In this document: piece by piece, positions 9,256 to 15,137 of the stretch | How positions within the stretch are numbered: position 1 is the first letter of the stretch | Layout: each line of letters opens with the position of its first letter | NCBI GenBank assembly: GCA_015488935.1 | Contig: WFMU01000472.1 | Coordinates: 1-15,137 of the forward strand | Origin: Flavobacteriaceae bacterium | GTDB lineage: Bacteria; Bacteroidota; Bacteroidia; Flavobacteriales; Flavobacteriaceae | Reading direction: 5' to 3' | Length of the DNA: 15,137 nucleotides | Notes under the pieces: model-generated | What the model saw: only the letters and a program-made list of their open reading frames with translations | Databases searched by the model: none | Told to the model about the DNA's origin: nothing | Position numbers and translations under genes: made by a program

Positions 9256-10383
9256 ATGAAGAAAATTACATTTTTATTATTTGCCTTAATGATAGGCTTT
9301 ATTACCATGCAATCTCAAACAATAAGTTTGATTGGAGATGCTGTTGGTGGTTGGTCAACAGACGTTGATTTAACTACTACCGACAATAACATTTATACAC
9401 TAACAGGATATACTATTGTGTCTGGTGGTGTTAAATTTAGACAAAATCACGATTGGGGAACTAATTGGGGAGGAACAGCATTTCCTTCTGGAACAGCAGT
9501 TTTAAATTCGGCTGATAATATTCCTGCTATTGCAGGTACCTATGATATTACATTTAATCTTACAACCCTAACATATAATTTTGTAAGCACCACAAACTTT
9601 GCAAATATTGGAATTATTGGATCTGCTGTAAATGGAGGAGCTACTACCGATACCAATCTATTTACAACCGATGGTGTAAATTATTTTATAAAAGCTATTA
9701 ATTTATCGGATGGAAATGCTCATTTTAGACAAGACGATTCTGAAACTATAAACTGGTCAGATAGTGCTTTTCCTTCAGGTACAGGAACACAAAATGGCAC
9801 AGATATTCCTGTAACTGCAAACGATTATAATATTGATTTTAATATTACAACTGGTGCATATAGCTTTAACTTTCTTGATATTTCTTTAATTGGTCAATTT
9901 AATAGTTGGGGAGCAGATGTAGATTTAACAACAGCAGATGGTGAAAATTACACCTTAAATGGTTTTATTTTGCCTGATACTGCTCCAAATCCTAATGAAT
10001 TAAAATTTCGTCAAAACCATGATTGGAGTGTAAATTGGGGAGATGGTGGCGGAAATATTACCTTAACTCCCGGAACTTATAATGTAACGTTTACACGTTC
10101 TACTGGTGCATATACTTTTACCAGTACTACAGCATCTATCAAAGATTATGCTACTTCAAATGATATAATAATTTATCCAACTGCCACCAATACTTATTTT
10201 AAATCCAATAAATCTATCCATACTATAAAAATTTATACTATTACTGGTAGTATTGCTAAAACATTTACTGGCAACTTTGCTGCAGGATATGCTTTTAATA
10301 TCTCTGATTTATCTCCCGCAATGTATTTTATCTCCATTGATACTAAAAAAGGAAATGGCTTTCAACGCCTAATAGTAAAATAA
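9256..10383 (+). CDS. T9SS-secreted protein of three SusE/F-like modules, no catalytic domain
   Basis: I see no named family for the whole protein. The 375-residue product has a signal peptide (about 1-21, ending QSQ). Three modules related to the SusE repeats begin near residues 22, 116 and 208, and a T9SS-type tail spans about 305-375. Modules 1 and 3 keep KFRQNHDW and NWG, with GGW or SW near their starts. Module 2 reads GGA and HFRQDDSETINW, so it lacks two aromatic positions. The tail is divergent: IIYPTATNTYF replaces the usual YPNP start, and LSPAMYFISI replaces LSKGIYYVNI, but it ends LIVK like the amylase's LIKLIK-type end. There is no enzyme domain. Placed 7 bp after the amylase, it is probably a secreted or surface-attached alpha-glucan-binding partner of that enzyme. 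The function is inferred; another reading is a general starch adhesin. Confidence 0.85.
   Translation: MKKITFLLFALMIGFITMQSQTISLIGDAVGGWSTDVDLTTTDNNIYTLTGYTIVSGGVKFRQNHDWGTNWGGTAFPSGTAVLNSADNIPAIAGTYDITFNLTTLTYNFVSTTNFANIGIIGSAVNGGATTDTNLFTTDGVNYFIKAINLSDGNAHFRQDDSETINWSDSAFPSGTGTQNGTDIPVTANDYNIDFNITTGAYSFNFLDISLIGQFNSWGADVDLTTADGENYTLNGFILPDTAPNPNELKFRQNHDWSVNWGDGGGNITLTPGTYNVTFTRSTGAYTFTSTTASIKDYATSNDIIIYPTATNTYFKSNKSIHTIKIYTITGSIAKTFTGNFAAGYAFNISDLSPAMYFISIDTKKGNGFQRLIVK
9319..10122 (+). repeat. Three divergent tandem SusE/F-like modules in the secreted protein
   Basis: The modules lie at about 9319-9591, 9601-9870 and 9877-10122. They share I-LIG or IGIIG at the start, FRQ in the middle and a T-aromatic-F closing strand. 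They are clearly more diverged from each other and from the lipoprotein copies than the lipoprotein copies are among themselves. Module 2 has lost two tryptophan positions kept in modules 1 and 3. Confidence 0.75.
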
Positions 10384-10389
10384 CTTTAT

Positions 10390-10425
10390 AAAAAAGAGGC
10401 TACTCTTTTATGTAGTCTCTTTTTT
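10390..10425. terminator. Bidirectional intrinsic terminator between convergent operons
   Basis: A 14-bp stem (10390-10403 with 10412-10425, including one G-T wobble) surrounds an 8-base loop. An A-run opens and a T-run closes the hairpin, so it can act on both strands. It begins 6 bp after the last gene of the glucan locus. It is the first strong terminator seen downstream of hutU, about 120 bp after that gene's stop on the minus strand. Confidence 0.85.
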
Positions 10426-10545
10426 ATTAGGGTTTTATCACTTAACCAGCATTATTCAAATTATTGGTAAGATATTTCTACTTTTTTACTCTTGTTATTT
10501 TAGAATTTTCCCTTTGGTTTTAACAAATTTTGTATCGAATTAAGC

Positions 10546-12543
10546 TTAAAACAATTTCTCTAATAATCTGTTATCTACTAAATTAGGCATGGTTACATTT
10601 AAGTCTGGTGTTCTTTCCATTTCGCGTTTTATAGCAAATAAAGCTTCTTTATTTCTTGCCCAAGATCTACGAGCAATACCGTTATTTACATCGTAAAAAA
10701 GCATACTTTTTAAACGTTTTTCAGCTTCTGCAGTTCCATCTAAAAGCATTCCAAATCCTCCATTTATTACTTCTCCCCAGCCAACACCACCTCCATTGTG
10801 AATAGAAACCCAAGTTGCTCCTCTAAAACTATCACCAATTACATTGTGAATTGCCATATCTGCTGTAAACTGACTTCCATCATAGATATTTGAAGTTTCT
10901 CTATAAGGTGAGTCTGTTCCACTAACATCGTGGTGGTCTCTTCCTAAAACTACAGCACCAATTTCGCCATTTTTTACAGCATCATTAAATGCTTTTGCTA
11001 TTTTTGTTCGCCCTTCTGCATCAGCATATAAAATTCGAGCTTGTGAACCTACAACTAATTTATTCGCTTTAGCGTTATTAATCCAAGTAATATTATCTTG
11101 CATTTGTAATTGAATTTCTTGTGGCGATTGTGCCTTGATTTCTTGTAAAATAGCACTCGCAATTTTATCTGTTTTATCTAAATCTTCGGCTTTTCCAGAA
11201 GTACAAACCCATCTAAATGGACCAAATCCGTAATCAAAGCACATTGGTCCTAAGATATCTTGCACATATGAGGGATATTTAAAATTAATGTTATTACTAG
11301 CCATTACATCTGCACCAGCACGTGATGCTTCGAGTAAAAAGGCATTTCCATAATCAAAAAAGTAGGTTCCTTTGGCAGTGTGTTTATTTATTGCTGCAGC
11401 ATGTCTTCGAAGAGATTCTTGTACTTTCTCTTTAAAAGTATCTGGGTCTTCTTTAATTAATCGATTGGATTCTTGGTACGAAATTCCTACAGGATAATAA
11501 CCGCCAGTCCAAGGAATATGCAAAGAGGTTTGGTCGGAGCCTACATGAATAAATATATTTTCTTCATCAAAACGCTCCCAAACTTCTACAATATTTCCAA
11601 TATAAGCAATGGAGATTACTTCTGCATTTGTTTGGGCTTGTTTTACACGAGCAACTAAATCATTTAAATTATCTACTAAAGTATCTACCCAACCTTGTTC
11701 GTGTCGTTTTTTTGCTGCTTTTTCATTTACTTCTGCTGCAATAGTAATACAACCTACAATATTTCCTGCTTTTGGTTGTGCTCCACTCATTCCACCAAGA
11801 CCAGAAGTCAAAAATATTTTTCCTGCTGGAATTTCTTCATTTTTTAAAATATTTCTAAAAGCATTCATTAGAGTAATGGTTGTTCCATGTACAATTCCTT
11901 GCGGTCCAATATACATAAATGAACCTGCGGTCATTTGACCGTATTGCGTTACGCCAAGTGCGTTATATTTTTCCCAGTCATCTGGTTGCGAATGATTTGG
12001 TATCATCATACCATTTGTAACCACTACTCTTGGTGCATCTTTAGATGAAGGAAATAATCCCATTGGATGTCCAGAATAAATATGTAGCGTTTGTGTATTT
12101 GTCATAATTGCCAAATATTTCATGGTAAGTAAATATTGTGCCCAATTTTGAAATACTGCTCCGTTTCCACCATAGGTAATCAATTCTTCTGGATGTTGTG
12201 CTACTGCTGGATTTAAATTATTTTGTATCATTAACATAATGGCAGCTGCTTGTTGTGATTTTGCAGGATATTCATTAATTGGTCTTGCAAAAAAATCGTA
12301 AGTTGGCTTAAAACGGTACATATATATTCGACCAAAGTCTTGTAATTCTTGTGCAAATTCTATACTTAATTCTGCATGCCACTTTTTTGGAAAATAACGT
12401 AATGCATTTCTAATTGCCAACTGCTTTTCGTTTTTAGATAAAATATCTTTACGTTTTGGTGCTCTATTAATTCCTTGTGGATAGGTTCTTTTTTTTGGCA
12501 TTTCGGTTGGAATTCCTTGCAGTATTTGTTCTTTAAAAGTCAT
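10546..12543 (-). CDS. hutU: Urocanate hydratase, long form
   Basis: Cytoplasmic NAD-dependent urocanase, the second step of histidine degradation, converting urocanate to 4-imidazolone-5-propionate. The 665-residue protein has TSGLGGMSGAQ (246-256) and the catalytic-cysteine region GFGPFRWVCTSG with Cys447. Further conserved stretches include YVQDILGPM, VVLGRDHHDVSGTDSPYRET and HNGGGVGWGEVINGGFGM. It is about 100 residues longer than the ~555-residue proteobacterial enzyme and resembles the ~670-residue form known from animals and some bacteria; the extra length is partly N-terminal (MPKKRTYPQGINRAPKR). It lies 118 bp downstream of hutH with no recognisable promoter (no TAnnTTTG) or hairpin between, so co-transcription is likely. 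The start is the first ATG of the open frame, preceded by A-rich sequence. Confidence 0.96.
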   Translation of the reverse strand: MTFKEQILQGIPTEMPKKRTYPQGINRAPKRKDILSKNEKQLAIRNALRYFPKKWHAELSIEFAQELQDFGRIYMYRFKPTYDFFARPINEYPAKSQQAAAIMLMIQNNLNPAVAQHPEELITYGGNGAVFQNWAQYLLTMKYLAIMTNTQTLHIYSGHPMGLFPSSKDAPRVVVTNGMMIPNHSQPDDWEKYNALGVTQYGQMTAGSFMYIGPQGIVHGTTITLMNAFRNILKNEEIPAGKIFLTSGLGGMSGAQPKAGNIVGCITIAAEVNEKAAKKRHEQGWVDTLVDNLNDLVARVKQAQTNAEVISIAYIGNIVEVWERFDEENIFIHVGSDQTSLHIPWTGGYYPVGISYQESNRLIKEDPDTFKEKVQESLRRHAAAINKHTAKGTYFFDYGNAFLLEASRAGADVMASNNINFKYPSYVQDILGPMCFDYGFGPFRWVCTSGKAEDLDKTDKIASAILQEIKAQSPQEIQLQMQDNITWINNAKANKLVVGSQARILYADAEGRTKIAKAFNDAVKNGEIGAVVLGRDHHDVSGTDSPYRETSNIYDGSQFTADMAIHNVIGDSFRGATWVSIHNGGGVGWGEVINGGFGMLLDGTAEAEKRLKSMLFYDVNNGIARRSWARNKEALFAIKREMERTPDLNVTMPNLVDNRLLEKLF

Positions 12544-12661
12544 GATTTTATGGTTATCTTAAACAGGATATTTTTTTCTTTATTCCTTGTTTCGTTTTTT
12601 AGTTTGTATTATAAAAAATAAAATTTGTGGTTAAAGATAGTAATTATACTTAATTACGCTT

Positions 12662-14152
12662 TTATTTTACTTTAAACTCTCTATTTTTTACTAACTTACT
12701 AATGTAGTTTATATCGTCTTTTAGTATTCTATCTTCTTCTAATTTCGCTACTTTTTTACGAATTATTGCAAAATTTTCTTCTACTATTGGTGCACATGTC
12801 TCTGGTCTTCTAAATTCTATAGCTTGTGCGGCATACATCAATTCTATGGCAAAAATATTTTCTAAATTTCCTAATACTTGATTAAATTTTCTTCCTGAAA
12901 TGCTTCCCATAGATACATGGTCTTCTTGTCCTAAAGAGGTTGGTATGCTATCGGCAGAAGGTGGAAAGCAAAGGGATTTATTTTCGGTAACTAAAGCTGC
13001 CGTAGTGTATTGAGGTATCATAAAACCAGAATTTAATCCACCTTTATCTGTTAGTAATCTTGGCAATCCAAATTTACCTTCTAATAGTAAAAAACACCGT
13101 CTGTCTGCTATATTTCCTAGTTCTGCTGCTGCTAAAGTGCAATAATCTAATGCCATTGCCAATGGTTGTCCATGAAAATTTCCACCAGAAATTGCTTCGG
13201 TATCACTTAATACAATTGGATTGTCTGTTACAGAATTCATTTCGATAGTTGCTAATTTTCGCAAATGATAATAGGCATTTCTAGATGCACCGTGTACTTG
13301 TGGTATGCATCGCATAGAATATGGGTCTTGTACTCTATCACAATCGGTATGGATTACTATATTTGTAGAATCTTTAAATAACATTCGCATACGTTTTGCA
13401 ACTTTTATATTGCCTTTGTAGGCTCTAATTTTATGCAATTCTTTTTTAAATGGCGAGGCACTTCCTCGATATCCTTCGATACTCATAGCACCAGCTAGGT
13501 CTGCTAAATCTAGTAAATACTTCATTTTATGTAATCCGATTATGGCATGTGCTAAAATAAATTGTGTTCCGTTAATGAGTGCTAATCCTTCTTTTGCTTG
13601 TAATTGTATTGGTTTTAAATGGTATTTTTTTAAAATTTCTTTTGCAGGAATGATATCATCGCCATTCCAAAATTCACCTTCGCCAAGTAAGGGTAAAAAT
13701 AAATGGGAAAGTGGTGCTAGGTCACCAGATGCTCCTACAGAGCCTTGTTCTGGCACTACTGGCAATAAATCATTTTCAATAAAAAATAAAATATACTCTA
13801 TCACTTTTAAACGGATACCAGAAAATCCTTGACATAATGCATGGACTTTTAAAATCATCATAATTTTTGAAAGTTGTTTATGTATTGGATTACCAACACC
13901 AACAGCGTGTGTTATTAGTAAATTTTCTTGTAATTTACTGGTTTCTTCTGGTGTAATTTGCACATCACATAGTGGACCAAAGCCTGTATTTATACCATAA
14001 ATTGCTTTTTTACCATTTGCAATGGTTTCTACTTTTTGTCTGCAATCGTTTACTTTTTTTATTGCTGTTGTAGTTAATTTGGCTTTTAGTTTTCCATTTG
14101 CAATGGCAATAACCTTCTTTGTTGTAAGTTTATCAATTCCGTACTTAAACAT
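12662..14152 (-). CDS. hutH: Histidine ammonia-lyase
   Basis: Cytoplasmic lyase that deaminates L-histidine to trans-urocanate and ammonia, the first step of histidine use. The 496-residue protein is near the family norm of about 505-510. It contains the MIO-cofactor motif GSVGASGDLAPLSHL, where Ala141-Ser142-Gly143 would cyclise. Catalytic Tyr52 precedes GINTGFGPL (53-61). NSVTDNPI and EDHVSMGSISGRKF are the other lyase signatures. These positions differ by one from those of the Pseudomonas putida enzyme, which supports the annotated start. It is first in a hutH-hutU unit and divergent from a LysR regulator. HAL versus phenylalanine or tyrosine lyase cannot be settled by motifs alone, but adjacency to hutU makes HAL very likely. 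No hutI or hutG lies in the window. Confidence 0.96.
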   Translation of the reverse strand: MFKYGIDKLTTKKVIAIANGKLKAKLTTTAIKKVNDCRQKVETIANGKKAIYGINTGFGPLCDVQITPEETSKLQENLLITHAVGVGNPIHKQLSKIMMILKVHALCQGFSGIRLKVIEYILFFIENDLLPVVPEQGSVGASGDLAPLSHLFLPLLGEGEFWNGDDIIPAKEILKKYHLKPIQLQAKEGLALINGTQFILAHAIIGLHKMKYLLDLADLAGAMSIEGYRGSASPFKKELHKIRAYKGNIKVAKRMRMLFKDSTNIVIHTDCDRVQDPYSMRCIPQVHGASRNAYYHLRKLATIEMNSVTDNPIVLSDTEAISGGNFHGQPLAMALDYCTLAAAELGNIADRRCFLLLEGKFGLPRLLTDKGGLNSGFMIPQYTTAALVTENKSLCFPPSADSIPTSLGQEDHVSMGSISGRKFNQVLGNLENIFAIELMYAAQAIEFRRPETCAPIVEENFAIIRKKVAKLEEDRILKDDINYISKLVKNREFKVK

Positions 14153-14172
14153 GGTTTTATTTTTTATTATTA

Positions 14173-14203
14173 CAAAATTAAGATTACTTTTGATGCTTTA
14201 CAA
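14173..14203 (-). promoter_or_regulatory. Putative hutHU promoter of Bacteroidota type
   Basis: On the minus strand a TTG (complement of 14201-14203) is followed after 20 bases by TAATTTTG (complement of 14173-14180), an exact match to TAnnTTTG. The hutH ATG starts 20 bases further on, leaving a short leader. Short AT-rich motifs occur by chance, but both elements are at plausible spacing and in the only intergenic spot available. Confidence 0.55.
14185..14192 (+). promoter_or_regulatory. Putative -7 element for the LysR-type gene
   Basis: TACTTTTG on the + strand matches TAnnTTTG exactly and lies 37 bases before the ATG at 14230. A TTG at the usual -33 distance is not evident, which could mean a weak or activator-dependent promoter. 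Its last four bases overlap the left arm of the inverted repeat. Confidence 0.4.
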
Positions 14204-14242
14204 GACTAATAATGCAACTATTAATACTTATGAAGCATCAAA
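14189..14242. promoter_or_regulatory. Candidate operator: 10-bp perfect inverted repeat in the hutH-lysR spacer
   Basis: TTTGATGCTT at 14189-14198 and its exact reverse complement AAGCATCAAA at 14233-14242 are separated by 34 bases, about 44 bp centre to centre or roughly four helical turns. The left arm falls between the putative hutH -33 and -7 elements and overlaps the regulator's -7 element. The right arm covers codons 2-5 of the regulator when it starts at 14230. This layout suits a LysR tetramer contacting two sites. The arms could also be coincidence. Confidence 0.5.
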
Positions 14243-15111
14243 TAGAGTTTAGACATTTTCGTTATTTTTTGGCTGTTGCCGAACATTTGCATTTTAGAAA
14301 AGCGGCAGATAGCTTATTTATATCGCAACCTGGATTGAGTAGGCAAATTAAACAATTAGAAGAAAACTTAGGTGTACAGTTGTTTGAGCGACATAATAGA
14401 AAGGTAAAATTGACAAAAGTTGGTGCTTATTTACAAATAGAGATTAATAAACAGTTTACCTATTTAGATGCTATATTAAATCATGCAAAACTTTTACAGG
14501 AAGGTGTAGATGGCAATTTGCGTTTTGGTTATGTTGGTTCTGCCATACAAGAATTAATTCCAAGTTTGCTTTTAAAATTTAAAGAAACGCATCCTAATAT
14601 TTTAATTAATTTAAAGGAAATTGATAATAGGCAGCAGATGAAGGCTTTATTAAATCAGGAAATAGATATTGGCTTTGTACGTTTGGATAGGGTGCCAAAT
14701 GGATTAGAGATAAAAACTACAAAGGAGGAAACATTTTCTTTGGTACTTCCAGAATCACATCCTATTAGTACTTTAAATTTTAAGAGTTTGGCACAATTTA
14801 AGGAAGAACATTTTATTTTGTTTGATGCTACTTATAGTCAATCGTATTATGAGAAAATAATGCAAATTTTTGATGATTGTGGTTTTAGTCCAATGATTTC
14901 TCATTCTACTGTAAATGCGAGTTCGATTTATAGATTGGTAGAAAATAATTTTGGAATTTCGATTGTACCTACTTCGCTACAAAAAGGATATAGTATGGGT
15001 GTAAAATTTATCGAATTAAGCAATATAAAACAACGTACTACTTTAAAAATAGTTTGGAATAGTAAGAATACAAATCCTGTTTTAAAAAGTTTTTTGGATA
15101 TAATTTGTTAG
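14230..15111 (+). CDS. LysR-type transcriptional regulator, probable regulator of hutHU
   Basis: DNA-binding regulator with a winged helix-turn-helix at the N-terminus (FRHFRYFLAVAEHLHFRKAA, then LFISQPGLSRQIKQLEENLG and LFER) and a LysR substrate-binding domain from about residue 88 (LRFGYVGSAIQELIPSLL) to the end. The chosen start at 14230 gives 293 residues beginning MKHQIEFRHFRYF, the normal spacing before the LysR helix-turn-helix. An upstream in-frame ATG at 14212 would add only MQLLIL. The gene is divergent from hutH across 77 bp, the classic arrangement for a LysR regulator and its target. The likely effector is histidine or urocanate, by inference only. Well-studied hut systems use other regulator families, such as GntR-type HutC, so this control would differ. 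Family is certain, target probable. Confidence 0.92.
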   Translation: MKHQIEFRHFRYFLAVAEHLHFRKAADSLFISQPGLSRQIKQLEENLGVQLFERHNRKVKLTKVGAYLQIEINKQFTYLDAILNHAKLLQEGVDGNLRFGYVGSAIQELIPSLLLKFKETHPNILINLKEIDNRQQMKALLNQEIDIGFVRLDRVPNGLEIKTTKEETFSLVLPESHPISTLNFKSLAQFKEEHFILFDATYSQSYYEKIMQIFDDCGFSPMISHSTVNASSIYRLVENNFGISIVPTSLQKGYSMGVKFIELSNIKQRTTLKIVWNSKNTNPVLKSFLDIIC

Positions 15112-15137
15112 TTGGATAATCTTTATTTTTTTGTCAT

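Noticed and set aside
10541..10550. Palindrome TTAAGCTTAA-like sequence at the hutU stop codon
   Set aside because: It is short, AT-rich and overlaps the stop codon. There is no partner site or T-tract, so no regulatory role can be supported.
11609..11938. 109-codon open frame on the + strand inside hutU
   Set aside because: It lies antisense to a strongly conserved region of urocanase, with no recognisable domain. It is a shadow frame.
12544..12661. Separate promoter for hutU
   Set aside because: No CAAAnnTA (complement of TAnnTTTG) and no hairpin are present in the gap, so co-transcription with hutH is the simpler reading.
14212..14229. Upstream ATG as the LysR start
   Set aside because: It would add MQLLIL before the usual N-terminus; the ATG at 14230 gives the standard distance to the helix-turn-helix. 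The earlier start cannot be fully excluded.
15112..15137. Possible start of a minus-strand gene at the window edge (CAT at 15135-15137)
   Set aside because: Read on the minus strand the frame reaches a stop after four codons, so no gene begins there.

Overview
The window looks like a Bacteroidota chromosome, most likely a Flavobacteriaceae member. It is AT-rich throughout and lacks clear Shine-Dalgarno sites. It carries a SusC/SusD pair, two proteins with type IX secretion (T9SS) C-terminal sorting domains, and promoter elements of the Bacteroidota type (TTG plus TAnnTTTG) at the hut divergon. No RNA gene, insertion sequence, CRISPR array or phage gene was seen, and no gene-free stretch exceeds 300 bases.

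Positions 117-10383 (+ strand) hold an alpha-glucan (starch, glycogen or maltodextrin) polysaccharide utilisation locus. In order it encodes a SusC-type TonB-dependent transporter, a SusD-type lipoprotein, a SusE-like lipoprotein, a large secreted GH13 amylase, and a secreted protein made only of three SusE/F-like modules plus a T9SS tail. The first three genes are 10-17 bp apart. A strong 16-bp hairpin sits between susE and the amylase, and the last two genes are 7 bp apart. A likely bidirectional terminator at 10390-10425 closes the locus.

The most notable feature is one starch-binding-like module of about 90 residues that recurs seven times in three proteins. One copy is inserted inside SusD, three are in tandem in the SusE-like lipoprotein, and three more divergent copies form the T9SS-secreted protein. 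The SusD insertion is the strongest candidate for something unusual. The module would then be present on the transporter lid, on a surface lipoprotein and on a secreted protein next to the amylase.

Positions 10546-14152 (- strand) hold hutH (histidine ammonia-lyase) followed by hutU (long-form urocanate hydratase), the first two steps of histidine degradation. A LysR-type regulator (14230-15111, + strand) is divergent from hutH. The 77-bp spacer contains back-to-back promoter-like elements, and a perfect 10-bp inverted repeat has one arm in the promoter region and the other just after the regulator's start codon. This suggests LysR control of hut with autoregulation. The later hut genes (hutI and the formiminoglutamate step) are not in the window. 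The two loci converge and appear functionally unrelated.
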